A stretch of DNA of 64,000 nt from Sphingobacteriaceae bacterium DW12. Its GTDB lineage: Bacteria; Bacteroidota; Bacteroidia; Sphingobacteriales; Sphingobacteriaceae. Positions 45,723 to 54,515 of this stretch are shown here, piece by piece (position 1 is the first letter of the stretch; every line of letters begins with the position of its first letter). The DNA lies in assembly GCA_000783305.1 (NCBI GenBank), contig JROE01000004.1:496001-560000 (forward strand). Direction: 5' to 3'. Both the position numbers and the translations under genes were made by a program. A model generated the notes under the pieces. The model was not told the origin of the DNA, did not search any database, and saw nothing but the letters and a program-made list of their open reading frames with translations.

Positions 45723-45866
45723 AATACCCCACCATCTGATAATCACCCCTACATTTGTTTCCTCTGGCGCCTATACCCCCACTGAAGATTTTAATTACTC
45801 GATTTATTTTCTTATATTGATGATATAAGCTTTGACGACCGCCTCACACTCATAAACCAATGTGAT

Positions 45867-46319
45867 ATGAATTTCAAAAGTCGAAAAGATCCTTTAACGC
45901 TATGCATCGTCTTCGCATGCTGCTCGGTTATGTTGTTATTTCTATTCGTCACCTACAGACAAGAAGGAGCATCAGCATTACAGATTATCCTGAGCATCGT
46001 ACCCACGCTGATCGTAATTGGAATCATCCTTTGGATGGTCCTAGATGTGGGATATACCATCCAAGATGGTTATATCAAATATAGAGCTGGCTGGATTAGG
46101 GGCAAAATAAAAATCGCCAATATAAAACGGATACGTGTCAATGAAACAATGTGGGTTGGTTTCCGTCCTGCTTCCGCACGAAACGGACTGATTATCGAAA
46201 ACAAAAAACAGGGAGAGATATACATCAGCCCCGATAGCAACGATTCATTTGTAGACGCACTCCTACTCATCAATCCAGCCATACAAATCCATAGAAAAAG
46301 CGCATTAGAAACATCCTAA
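45867..46319 (+). CDS. PH-domain-like membrane protein
   Basis: A 150-residue protein with two N-terminal membrane helices (about residues 11-29 and 38-58) and a soluble part with bacterial PH-domain features (YTIQDGYIKYRAGWIRGKI, IKRIRVNETMW, NGLIIENKKQGEIYISP). Function unknown; related proteins are small membrane proteins of the YdbS/DUF304 type. The stop codon lies inside the terminator hairpin shared with sufD. Confidence 0.75.
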   Translation: MNFKSRKDPLTLCIVFACCSVMLLFLFVTYRQEGASALQIILSIVPTLIVIGIILWMVLDVGYTIQDGYIKYRAGWIRGKIKIANIKRIRVNETMWVGFRPASARNGLIIENKKQGEIYISPDSNDSFVDALLLINPAIQIHRKSALETS

Positions 46320-46328
46320 TGCGCTTTT
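46296..46328. terminator. Bidirectional terminator with embedded stop codon
   Basis: AAAAGCGCATTAG and its complement form a perfect 13-bp stem around a 7-nt loop, with A/T runs at both ends. The TAA of the PH-domain gene (46317-46319) is in the right arm; it also ends the sufBCD transcript. Confidence 0.85.
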
Positions 46329-46347
46329 CCTGTAATTATATAACGTG

Positions 46348-47652
46348 TTAATCTTTCAAACCAGCATCCACCAAATTTTCGATATAGGCTCGCACGACGG
46401 GATTGGAAAATCTAGTAATTACGTCAAAGGCAAAAGCATGTACCAACAACAGCCTAGCAGACTCCTCTCCGATACCTCTCGCTCTCAAATAGAAAAGCGC
46501 TTCTTCATCAAATTGTCCCATTGTACAGCCATGAGAACATTTCACATCATCAGCAAAAATCTCCAACTGCGGCTTGGTATATACTGTTGATTTGTCGCCA
46601 ATCAACATATTATTATTTTGCTGAAAAGCATTTGTTTTTTGTGCATCTTCTCTCACAAAAATTTTCCCATTAAATACCGCTGTCGAGGTATCTTGTGGGA
46701 TATTTTTGTACCACTCATAAGATTCACAATGCGGTTTCATATGGTCCACTACCGTATGGTTGTCTACAAATTGATTCTCCGAAGTCAAGTTGATACCATA
46801 AAGATGGCTTTCGACATTCTCTGCATCCATTCGCACATTGATGTCATTCCTGACAAACGAAGGTCCTGGGAAATTACAGTTGTAATTATTATACAGACTA
46901 TATTTTTCCTGATAAACTTCCGTGTGATTCACGTAATGACTAGTCGCATCAGCTATTTGCAAATAATAGTGCTGAAGCTTCGCATTTTCACAAACAACGA
47001 TTTCCGTCACTTTGTTATGTACGTTCTTCGCAGCACCATTGATTGTGATGAATGATTCTACAATCTCAGCCTCCGCATTTGGCTCAAGAACGATTAAGTT
47101 TCGCGTCTGCGTAAAAAAATCAGCATCACCAGTAGCCACATGAACGATATGGATTGGCTTTTGCAAGACTTTTCCTTTGGCAACATCTATAAAAAGACCC
47201 GAGGTGAAAAGCGCAGTATTCAAAGCCACCATAGCGCTGTTTGTTTTATCAGCGTGTTGGGCAAAATGCTTGAGGAAATTGCTTTCCTCGTCCGCCTCGT
47301 CAATTGGCTTCACCGTCAGTCCCACCTCTTCTTCCAAGGAAGAAAATGCCAAGACGTACTGCCCATTTACCAGCACAATGCGATGCGCGTCGAAGTCAGG
47401 GATATCAGCTTTACTGAAGTCCAACTCTTCGATGTCCACATCTGGATTAAGCACGTATGTCTTATTAACCAGACTGTGAATATTTGTATATTTCCAATCT
47501 TCATTTTTCACGGTTGGGAAACCCTGTTGACGAAACTTGTCAAAGGCCTCTTGACGCAACTTGGTCAAGGCAACGGTCTCCTGAGCATTTGTTTGCTCCT
47601 GAAAACCTTCCACCAATTGTTGAAATAATGAATCTGCTACTAATGTACTCAT
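46348..47652 (-). CDS. sufD: Fe-S cluster assembly protein SufD
   Basis: Partner of SufB and SufC in the scaffold complex that builds Fe-S clusters under iron or oxidative stress. From the ATG at 47652 (MSTLVADSLFQQ) the product has about 434 residues; an ATG at 47688 adds 12 residues. Core text: GFPTVKNEDWKYTNIH, a central beta helix (VEIVVCENAKLQHYYLQ-like region near 210-250), FNGKIFVREDAQKTNAFQQN, KPQLEIFADDVKCSHGCT and FYLRARGIGEESARLLLVHAFA. Last gene of sufB-sufC-sufD; no sufS or sufE follows. Confidence 0.96.
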   Translation of the reverse strand: MSTLVADSLFQQLVEGFQEQTNAQETVALTKLRQEAFDKFRQQGFPTVKNEDWKYTNIHSLVNKTYVLNPDVDIEELDFSKADIPDFDAHRIVLVNGQYVLAFSSLEEEVGLTVKPIDEADEESNFLKHFAQHADKTNSAMVALNTALFTSGLFIDVAKGKVLQKPIHIVHVATGDADFFTQTRNLIVLEPNAEAEIVESFITINGAAKNVHNKVTEIVVCENAKLQHYYLQIADATSHYVNHTEVYQEKYSLYNNYNCNFPGPSFVRNDINVRMDAENVESHLYGINLTSENQFVDNHTVVDHMKPHCESYEWYKNIPQDTSTAVFNGKIFVREDAQKTNAFQQNNNMLIGDKSTVYTKPQLEIFADDVKCSHGCTMGQFDEEALFYLRARGIGEESARLLLVHAFAFDVITRFSNPVVRAYIENLVDAGLKD

Positions 47653-47700
47653 GTTGTTATCTATCCGTCCGCTTGCTACTACATCCATCCCTTAAGATCC

Positions 47701-48459
47701 TCAAGCGTTTTGTGTATCTAATTCTTTTAACCAATCGTATCCTTTTTCTTCTAGCTCTAGCGCCAGCTCTTTAGGACCTGTCTTTACGATACGTCCATTA
47801 TATAGCACATGCACAAAGTCAGGAACGATATAGTCTAATAACCGTTGGTAGTGTGTAATAACGACAAATGCGTTGTCCTTAGAGCGCAGTTGGTTGACAC
47901 CGTTGGCCACTACACGTAGCGCATCTATGTCCAACCCAGAATCCGTCTCGTCTAGAATTGCCAACTTAGGATTCAACATCGCTAGTTGAAAAATTTCATT
48001 ACGTTTTTTCTCACCTCCAGAAAATCCTTCGTTCAATGAACGATTAGCAAGGCTTGCCGAGAATTCGACCAACTTCTGCTTGTCTTTAACCATCTGAAGA
48101 AACTCTTTCGCTTCCATCGGAGGCAACCCCTTATACTCACGGATATCATTGACGGCCGTTTTCAAAAAGTTGATATTGGATACCCCGGGGATTTCTACTG
48201 GATATTGAAAAGCCAAAAATAACCCTTCTCTTGCGCGATCTTCAGGAGAAAGATCCAATAGATCGATTCCCTCCAAAAGTGCAGAACCATCTGTCACTTC
48301 GTAGCTGTCGCGTCCTGCCAATACATTACCCAATGTGCTTTTTCCCGCACCATTTGGCCCCATGATTGCATGAATCTCTCCAGCTTTGACCTCTAGGTTC
48401 AATCCTTTCAATATTTGTTTGTCTTCAACAGACGCATGTAAATTCTTAATACTTAACAT
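47701..48459 (-). CDS. sufC: Fe-S cluster assembly ATPase SufC
   Basis: ABC-type ATPase that drives conformational change in SufB-SufD. The 252-residue protein has Walker A GPNGAGKSTL, the Q-loop in FLAFQYPVEIPGV, the signature FSGGEKKRNE, Walker B LAILDETDSGLD and the switch histidine in VITHYQRLL. No membrane domain, as expected. It lies 96 nt after sufB and 48 nt before the sufD start. Confidence 0.97.
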   Translation of the reverse strand: MLSIKNLHASVEDKQILKGLNLEVKAGEIHAIMGPNGAGKSTLGNVLAGRDSYEVTDGSALLEGIDLLDLSPEDRAREGLFLAFQYPVEIPGVSNINFLKTAVNDIREYKGLPPMEAKEFLQMVKDKQKLVEFSASLANRSLNEGFSGGEKKRNEIFQLAMLNPKLAILDETDSGLDIDALRVVANGVNQLRSKDNAFVVITHYQRLLDYIVPDFVHVLYNGRIVKTGPKELALELEEKGYDWLKELDTQNA

Positions 48460-48555
48460 ACTTTCTTTTCATTTGGACATCAAATTGTAAGAAGATTCTC
48501 TTACCATTTGCTCCTTTTATTTTTTTACGATATATAAAAATCTTAATACTACTTC

Positions 48556-50007
48556 TTATCCTACACTACCTTCAAGCGATATCGCTAGGAGCTTCTGAGC
48601 CTCCACTGCAAATTCCATCGGCAACTGGTTCAACACCTCTTTTGCATATCCATTTACAATCAATCCTACTGCTTTTTCCGAATCAATACCACGTTGATTG
48701 AGGTAGAACACTTGGTCTTCCCCAATTTTTGAGGTCGTTGCTTCGTGTTCAAGTATAGCGGTTCTATTTTTGTTTTCGATATAAGGGAAGGTGTGCGCTC
48801 CACATTTGTCGCCAATCAAGAGAGAATCACATTGGGTAAAATTACGGGAATTATCCGCATTGGGACCAATCTTGACCAACCCACGGTAACTGTTATGGCT
48901 CTTACCTGCCGAGATACCCTTGGATACAATTTTTGAACGGGTATTTTTCCCTAAATGAATCATTTTGGTACCTGTATCAGCCACTTGCATATTACGAGTC
49001 AAAGCCACCGAGTAGAATTCTCCTACAGAATTATCTCCTTTAAGGATTACACCTGGGTATTTCCATGTGATGGCCGATCCCGTTTCTACTTGTGTCCACG
49101 AAATCTTACTATTATCTCCTTTACAGATCCCCCGTTTGGTTACGAAATTATAAATTCCACCTTTTCCATCCTTATCCCCAGGGTACCAGTTCTGCACGGT
49201 AGAGTATTTGATTTCAGCATCCTTCTGCGCAACCAGCTCTACGACTGCCGCGTGTAATTGGTTTTCATCACGAGTTGGCGCTGTACATCCCTCTAGATAA
49301 GACACGTATGACCCCTCATCTGCGATGATAAGTGTACGTTCAAACTGGCCTGTATTCTGCGCATTGATACGGAAATAGGTCGAAAGTTCCATTGGGCACC
49401 TCACTCCCTTAGGAATGTAAACGAATGATCCATCCGAAAATACTGCAGAATTTAGTGCAGCATAAATATTATCTGTTTGAGGCACGACACTTCCTAGATA
49501 CTCTCGTATAAGTTCGGGATGCTCTTGTACAGCCTCTCCAAATGAGCAAAATATGACCCCTTGCTCTTTCAGCTTCTCCCGGAAAGTAGTCTTGACCGAT
49601 ACCGAGTCAAATACCGCATCAACGGCAACGACTCCAGCCAATATCTTTTGTTCATCCAAGGGAATCCCTAATTTTTCAAAAGTCAGCAACAACTCCGGAT
49701 CCACCTCATCAAGGGATTCCAACTGAGGCTTCACTTTAGGTGCCGCATAGTATGATATTTCTTGAAAATCCACTTCTGGATTCTTGAAGTTCTGCCAAGA
49801 GGGCATTTTCATGGTCAAAAAATGACGGAAAGCTTTCAATCGCCACTCCAACAACCATTCTGGCTCATTTTTCTTCTGGGAAATAAGTCGAACTGTATCT
49901 TCGGTCAAGCCTACAGGAGCGATATCCATCTCAATATCAGTCGTAAAACCGTATTTATACTCTTCGTTCTCCAGCTCTTTTAAAATCTCGTCGTCTTTAG
50001 TGCTCAT
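48556..50007 (-). CDS. sufB: Fe-S cluster assembly protein SufB
   Basis: Scaffold subunit on which the cluster is formed. The 483-residue protein has standard length and text: [116 protein letters not shown] and [12 protein letters not shown]. First gene of sufBCD, with a probable promoter element TACCTTTG on the minus strand about 50 nt upstream. Confidence 0.97.
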   Translation of the reverse strand: MSTKDDEILKELENEEYKYGFTTDIEMDIAPVGLTEDTVRLISQKKNEPEWLLEWRLKAFRHFLTMKMPSWQNFKNPEVDFQEISYYAAPKVKPQLESLDEVDPELLLTFEKLGIPLDEQKILAGVVAVDAVFDSVSVKTTFREKLKEQGVIFCSFGEAVQEHPELIREYLGSVVPQTDNIYAALNSAVFSDGSFVYIPKGVRCPMELSTYFRINAQNTGQFERTLIIADEGSYVSYLEGCTAPTRDENQLHAAVVELVAQKDAEIKYSTVQNWYPGDKDGKGGIYNFVTKRGICKGDNSKISWTQVETGSAITWKYPGVILKGDNSVGEFYSVALTRNMQVADTGTKMIHLGKNTRSKIVSKGISAGKSHNSYRGLVKIGPNADNSRNFTQCDSLLIGDKCGAHTFPYIENKNRTAILEHEATTSKIGEDQVFYLNQRGIDSEKAVGLIVNGYAKEVLNQLPMEFAVEAQKLLAISLEGSVG

Positions 50008-50059
50008 ATCTCTACTCTAAATCAAAATCATCTGAGGATTATCACTCAGTTTCAAGCAA

Positions 50060-50067
50060 CAAAGGTA
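50060..50067 (-). promoter_or_regulatory. sufB promoter, second element
   Basis: Minus-strand TACCTTTG matches TAnnTTTG exactly. No clear TTTG lies 19-21 nt upstream, so support is partial. The leader would be about 45 nt. Confidence 0.45.
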
Positions 50068-50287
50068 CGACTTTAGACGCTAAAAAAATACTTTTCACTC
50101 GGTTAGATGGCTTATTTATGACAAAAAAAAGTGACTTTGATCACTTTTTCATTCTCACCCCTCCGAAATCCCCTTAACAACCCCCACGCGCCACCAAAAG
50201 CACGGACGTCCTAATGACAAATAAAGGCCAACAAATCCTTGGGTCGCAAATATTTATGCAATATCATACTGAATAACCAAATATAAT

Positions 50288-50316
50288 TTTGAAAAGTTTT
50301 GTTATCTTTACATTTG
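50288..50316 (+). promoter_or_regulatory. lrp-type regulator promoter
   Basis: TTTG at 50288-50291 and TACATTTG at 50309-50316, 17 nt apart, fit the Bacteroidota promoter with a slightly short spacer. The leader would be about 15-18 nt. Confidence 0.5.
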
Positions 50317-50338
50317 ATCTTAAAACTGACATCAAGAT

Positions 50339-50809
50339 ATGGCCTTTCAGCCCGATAAAACAGACTTAAAAATATTGAAGCTCTTACAGGAAAATGGTCG
50401 TGTAACGAATCTTCAATTGGCTTCCAGTATTGGATTGTCTCCTGCTCCGACCTTAGAACGCGTCCGGAAGTTAGAGAATTCTGGCTTCATAAAAAGCTAT
50501 CATGCTTTTGTGGACGAAGAGAAGCTCGGATTAGGTATCAAATCTTTCATTCAGATTTCATTGGATTTCCACACACACAATGCTATCCCAGAGTTTGTAG
50601 AAGCGGTTAAGGCTATTCCCGAGGTGACTGAATGCCACCACGTGACGGGCAACTGTGATTTCATGTTGAAGGTCTATGTTAAGGACATCAAGGCGTACGA
50701 GGCCGTGATTATGGAAAAAATATCCAAAATCCCTTTCGTCAAAACTTTCCAGACCATGATGATCATGTCTACGAGTAAGAAAGAGCCTATTATCCCCCTT
50801 GAATACTAA
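50339..50809 (+). CDS. Lrp/AsnC family transcriptional regulator
   Basis: A 156-residue protein with an N-terminal winged helix (KILKLLQENGRVTNLQLASS, IGLSPAPTLERVRKLENSGFI in pieces) and a C-terminal RAM/AsnC ligand-binding domain (TECHHVTGNCDFMLKVYVKD). Family members form octamers that sense amino acids. It is divergent from sufB and is followed, 4 nt past its stop, by the gene at 50814, so the two are likely cotranscribed. The effector and targets are not evident. Confidence 0.95.
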   Translation: MAFQPDKTDLKILKLLQENGRVTNLQLASSIGLSPAPTLERVRKLENSGFIKSYHAFVDEEKLGLGIKSFIQISLDFHTHNAIPEFVEAVKAIPEVTECHHVTGNCDFMLKVYVKDIKAYEAVIMEKISKIPFVKTFQTMMIMSTSKKEPIIPLEY

Positions 50810-50813
50810 GCCT

Positions 50814-51899
50814 ATGGAAAAAACTCTACCCACCTATGATGACTTTGCCCTCATCCTGGCATGGCCGGACTCGACCATTCGGGGAGACGAAGCATGGATG
50901 ATGTTTTTCAAAAAAATTGGGCTCGTTAAAAATTTAAATTTTAAAGTTGGACACACAGGAGTTGTCTTAATCAGTCGCCTTTCGGGAGAATTGCTGTACT
51001 ATGATTTTGGACGATACATATCTCCTCGCGGTCATGGTAGAGCCCGCTCCAAAGAATCAGACCCTCGTTTGGAAATTGACTTTAAAGCCCGTTTCGACAC
51101 CGAGGGAAAAATAGATAATTTAGAAGAGATTGTACAGCAGTTCGAGTACATGCGGGACGGCATGCAAGGTTTTGGGGAGCTCTATTTTTCTATTGCCTCG
51201 GACATCAATTTTGATATGGCCAAGACTTATGCCGATCAGATTGTCCATGAAGGCTCGACTCCTTATGGGGCCGTGGCAAAAGGAAATAACAATTGTTCGC
51301 GCTTCATTCCGCGCCTGCTCTTCAACTCGTCCACGAAATACCATTGGCTACACTCCATCAATTTCCCGGAAACAATTAAATGCAGCCCTATCAGCAATAT
51401 TGTGAATGCAAATCACTGCCGCACGGTATACTCCTATCTACCGGAGACGGGGCTTAAGCGTTTTAGAATGAATCGGTGGCAATCATTTTCTTTCTTAGTC
51501 AGCAAACTAAAGGATAATATCAGCACCCAAAAATCTGCGCAGCTGCCCAACGACTTAATTATCGGCGGCATGAAATATCAGTCCAAACCTATTACACTTC
51601 CCAAACATGCACAATATTTAGGCGGTGTAGGTGAAGGTGCATGGTATGCCTTTCAGGTATCGGAAAGAAGCCAGCAGCTCATCATTTCCAGGTATACCTC
51701 TTCCGGTGCGTGGGAGTATTCGGTCATTGGAGAAGCAGATGCCACCCTTGACCCACATCTCCCCTTTGAGGTTACCTATGACAGCCATCTCTTATTTACC
51801 CATGTGGTTCAGCAAAACCGCAAAATAGCGGTGAAACACATACAACGCTTACACAAGGATGAGTTGCAGTTATCTCGTGTACAAGAGCTTCTCGCTTAA
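50814..51899 (+). CDS. DUF6695-like protein, possible permuted papain-fold hydrolase
   Basis: About 361 residues from the ATG at 50814 (an ATG at 50799 overlaps the regulator gene). I believe it belongs to the uncharacterised DUF6695 group, with moderate certainty. The N-terminal half has the order of a circularly permuted NlpC/P60 or papain-like fold: a histidine in KVGHTGVVLIS followed by YYDFGRY, and later a cysteine in NNNCSRFIPRLL. These would form a Cys-His pair. The C-terminal third looks beta-rich. No signal peptide, so it acts in the cytoplasm if it acts as a hydrolase. Neighbourhood with an Lrp regulator gives no clear substrate. Confidence 0.72.
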   Translation: MEKTLPTYDDFALILAWPDSTIRGDEAWMMFFKKIGLVKNLNFKVGHTGVVLISRLSGELLYYDFGRYISPRGHGRARSKESDPRLEIDFKARFDTEGKIDNLEEIVQQFEYMRDGMQGFGELYFSIASDINFDMAKTYADQIVHEGSTPYGAVAKGNNNCSRFIPRLLFNSSTKYHWLHSINFPETIKCSPISNIVNANHCRTVYSYLPETGLKRFRMNRWQSFSFLVSKLKDNISTQKSAQLPNDLIIGGMKYQSKPITLPKHAQYLGGVGEGAWYAFQVSERSQQLIISRYTSSGAWEYSVIGEADATLDPHLPFEVTYDSHLLFTHVVQQNRKIAVKHIQRLHKDELQLSRVQELLA

Positions 51900-51902
51900 T
51901 CA

Positions 51903-52574
51903 TCAAATTTTCCAGTCAATGGGCTCCCGTCCATGCTGTGCCAAGTAAGTATTGGCCTTAGAGAAGTGCTTGGACCCGAAAAAGCCCCTATATACTGAAA
52001 GAGGCGATGGATGTACAGATTTGAGTACCAAATGTTTGGCATGATCGATTAGCATCGCTTTCTTCTGCGCATAGCTGCCCCATAGCATGAATACCACATG
52101 ATCCGTCCGATTGGATACCTCATGAATAATATGATCGGTAAACATTTCCCAGCCTTGCTTTTGATGAGAGGCCGCTTCATGTGCCCGCACCGTTAATGTC
52201 GCGTTCAACAACAACACGCCTTGCTTTGCCCAGCGTGTCAAATTTCCGGATGTCGGATATTGAAATCCCGGTATATCGGTCTGCAACTCCGTGTAAATAT
52301 TCCGTAGGGAGGGCGGAATAGTAATTCCATCAGGGACAGAAAAGGACAATCCATGCGCCTGTCCATCATTGTGATAAGGATCTTGTCCTAAAATCACGAC
52401 CTTAACCCTATCCAATGGCGTGAGTTTAAATGCATTGAAGACTAAGTCCTCAGGAGGAAACACCAATGCCTGCTCTCTTTCTGCCTGTACAAATCGTGAC
52501 AACGCTTTCATATACGGTTGCTTAAAAAGTGGCTGAAGCACTTCGCCCCAGCTTTCATCATAGCGTTTTTCCAT
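51903..52574 (-). CDS. ung: Uracil-DNA glycosylase
   Basis: Removes uracil from DNA in base excision repair. The 223-residue protein contains the water-activating loop VVILGQDPYHNDGQAHGLSF (with catalytic Asp), the LLNATLTVRAHEAASHQKQGW segment in two parts, VVFMLWGSYAQ and the intercalation loop SVHPSPLSVYRGF with the catalytic His. Standard family-1 enzyme. Convergent with the gene at 50814, 3 nt between stops. TAAGTTTG on the minus strand at 52586-52579, 5 nt before the start, suggests a nearly leaderless message. Confidence 0.97.
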   Translation of the reverse strand: MEKRYDESWGEVLQPLFKQPYMKALSRFVQAEREQALVFPPEDLVFNAFKLTPLDRVKVVILGQDPYHNDGQAHGLSFSVPDGITIPPSLRNIYTELQTDIPGFQYPTSGNLTRWAKQGVLLLNATLTVRAHEAASHQKQGWEMFTDHIIHEVSNRTDHVVFMLWGSYAQKKAMLIDHAKHLVLKSVHPSPLSVYRGFFGSKHFSKANTYLAQHGREPIDWKI

Positions 52575-52727
52575 GATTCAAACTTAGCCAAAAAGTGTCG
52601 TATTCAGAGCTGCCCACCACAAAAACTCCAACAGTAGCCTACATTTTCTTCCGAAATAGTTCCCGCATCGGTTTCTGCTTTTGACCATCCTATGACCAGA
52701 TAGCAATTTGCATACGATGCAATTATA

Positions 52728-52758
52728 TTGTATATACAGCCAATTTTATCTAAATTTG
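52728..52758 (+). promoter_or_regulatory. Promoter of the gene at 52787
   Basis: TTG at 52728-52730, a 20-nt spacer and TAAATTTG at 52751-52758 match the Bacteroidota form. Leader about 23 nt. Confidence 0.6.
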
Positions 52759-52786
52759 TATTTTAAAAACAAAATATTTTAGACGA

Positions 52787-53326
52787 ATGTCAAATTTAAT
52801 TCGAATCATTATTAGCTCCTTGTTGTTGGTGGGCACCGTTGTTCTCTTTTGGTTTGGACAGTGGGGTTGGGGTGTTTTGGGTATATTAGTCACTATACTA
52901 GCGTGGGTCACCGTCTTCTTCAACGAGAACATGTTATTGGCTCAGTGGTTTATGCGCAAAGAGAAAATGGAAAAAGCAGAACTGTGGCTGAATAGAATTA
53001 CCAATTATGAGAAGCAACTGATTCCAGCACAACATGGATATTACAATATGCTCATTGGCCTCATCGAGTCCAGAAGAGCCCCGTTACAATCCGAAAAATT
53101 CTTTAAAAAGGCCCTTTCCCTTGGTCTCCATATGGATCATAATATAGCATTGGCCAAACTTAGCTTAGCGGGAATAGCGATGGCCAAAAGAAATAAAAGG
53201 GAAGCGGAGAAATACCTCCAAGAAGCCAAGAAAGCAGATAAAAACAAATTGTTGACCGATCAAATCAAAATGATGAAAGATCAGATGGGTATGATGGATC
53301 GTCAACAAGTTCGATACTCTCGATAA
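52787..53326 (+). CDS. Small membrane protein with TPR-like tail
   Basis: A 179-residue protein: two membrane helices close together (about residues 5-22 and 25-45) and a helical cytoplasmic part with tetratricopeptide-like pairs (KMEKAELWLNRITNYEKQL, YYNMLIGLIESRRAPLQSEKFF, ALAKLSLAGIAMAKRNKREAEK in pieces). No enzymatic motif. Likely a membrane-bound adaptor; function not assigned. Followed by a strong bidirectional terminator. Confidence 0.72.
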   Translation: MSNLIRIIISSLLLVGTVVLFWFGQWGWGVLGILVTILAWVTVFFNENMLLAQWFMRKEKMEKAELWLNRITNYEKQLIPAQHGYYNMLIGLIESRRAPLQSEKFFKKALSLGLHMDHNIALAKLSLAGIAMAKRNKREAEKYLQEAKKADKNKLLTDQIKMMKDQMGMMDRQQVRYSR

Positions 53327-53331
53327 TAATA

Positions 53332-53375
53332 TATAGAAAAGGCTGTCAAATTATAAATTGACAGCCTTTTCTATA
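53332..53375. terminator. Bidirectional terminator with 18-bp stem
   Basis: Arms 53332-53349 and 53358-53375 pair without mismatch (core GAAAAGGCTGTCAA), with A/T runs at the ends. The loop holds the stop codon of the minus-strand gene at 53351. Confidence 0.88.
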
Positions 53376-53827
53376 AATTTACCTTGCTCAGTACTATCTT
53401 CAAACACCAATTTCAGTTTGCTGGGTTTTACGGTTTTCGGCCAATTATCTACCGTTATTTTCAACGGGACGGGTACCCCATCTTCCATAAAATAATTCAG
53501 GTAGTTTTGACGGTCGACCAATTTTACCAGTACTTTACCCATTTGCATCGTGGTATACATGTACATCTGCCCTTTAGCGTCTACCACCTGTGTCGCAAAG
53601 GTATTCAGTTTAAATTCTCGCGGATTGCGCTGATAGGAAATCAGATACAGCTCTATAGTAGCCGTCTTGGTCTTAGCATCCACTGTCGCGCTCTTAATAT
53701 CAATCTGTATATCGTCGATTACATTCTGGACCGTATCCTCTTCCTGCGCATGCAGGATATTCGTTGTTGCTCCCATAACGGTGATAAGTGCCACCACTTG
53801 AAATATTTTTTTTGTCAACCTGTTCAT
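53351..53827 (-). CDS. Exported protein of unknown function
   Basis: A 158-residue protein with a signal peptide (about residues 1-27, cleaved near ILHAQ) and a single beta-rich domain (IQIDIKSATVDAKTKTATIE, LVDRQNYLNYFMEDGVPVPL, KLKLVFEDSTEQG). It looks like an immunoglobulin-like fold. No family recognised. Periplasmic by its signal; no lipobox cysteine is present. Confidence 0.7.
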   Translation of the reverse strand: MNRLTKKIFQVVALITVMGATTNILHAQEEDTVQNVIDDIQIDIKSATVDAKTKTATIELYLISYQRNPREFKLNTFATQVVDAKGQMYMYTTMQMGKVLVKLVDRQNYLNYFMEDGVPVPLKITVDNWPKTVKPSKLKLVFEDSTEQGKFIEKAVNL

Positions 53828-53984
53828 CTTAATTCATTTATGCATTAGCTAGGATAGCCACTTGCGCAACACCACCCACTAATTGGTGTATATTTGTTGC
53901 ATCTTAAACGCGTAATCAGCTTATTCCACCAACTATATGCGTGCATATCCTAGGCCAAAATACAAAATTTATCAGATTTGCAGA

Positions 53985-54497
53985 TTACAATTTACATTTT
54001 TGAACAGTCTGGAAGACCTGTATCGTTTCATAAAGATTTTCGATGATTTCGTTGGTCGTTGCTTTTATGATTTCCTCTGGCGAGCCTTTAAATAGACATT
54101 TTTTAGAAAATCCAAAATTCTCAAACTGCATATTGATAAATACGGTCCCTACAGGCTTTTTGTCCGTAGTCTCTCCACACGCGTAGGCAAACCCTGTGAT
54201 TGCGACCGCAATATCTGGCCTGTAGACCCGTTGGAGGCCTTTCACCAATGCAGCTGTTACTTCCGCAGAAACGCCACCATATTTATCCAACAAATCAGCA
54301 TCAATTTGCAGGGCCTGCTTTTTCATCTCGTCGTGGTAGCATACAACAGAGCCTAGAAAATAATTCCCTGCATGCTGCTCCAGACTGATGACAGAGGCGA
54401 CAAATCCGGCCGTCATACTCTCTGCCAACACCAATTTCAATTCGTTTTTGGAAAAGTACTCACCACATAGGCTAAGTTTTTCTGAATTGATTTCCAT
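53985..54497 (-). CDS. CinA C-terminal family protein
   Basis: Matches the CinA C-terminal domain, typically a nicotinamide mononucleotide deamidase (PncC). Residues LVLAESMTAGFVAS hold the conserved Glu-Ser-Thr region, and GSVVCYHDEMKKQAL, KYGGVSAEVTAALVKGL and KPVGTVFI follow in order. The usual GIAGPGG loop is replaced by GFAYACGETTD, so substrate use may have shifted. Length 170 fits a stand-alone domain without the N-terminal molybdopterin-like part of full CinA. Confidence 0.85.
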   Translation of the reverse strand: MEINSEKLSLCGEYFSKNELKLVLAESMTAGFVASVISLEQHAGNYFLGSVVCYHDEMKKQALQIDADLLDKYGGVSAEVTAALVKGLQRVYRPDIAVAITGFAYACGETTDKKPVGTVFINMQFENFGFSKKCLFKGSPEEIIKATTNEIIENLYETIQVFQTVQKCKL

Positions 54498-54515
54498 ATT
54501 TTAGGTATTAAGAAG

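Larger units (their letters stand above)
50008..50338. other. Divergent sufB / lrp control region
   Basis: A 331-bp interval with promoter elements for both genes and a perfect 9-bp inverted repeat, AAAAAGTGA (50126-50134) and TCACTTTTT (50141-50149), 6 nt apart. The repeat lies between the two promoters and could be an operator or the relic of a terminator. No gene seen. Confidence 0.55.

Noticed and set aside
45631..45828. 65-codon plus-strand frame across the tRNA gene
   Set aside because: It is the tRNA and its terminator read as codons.
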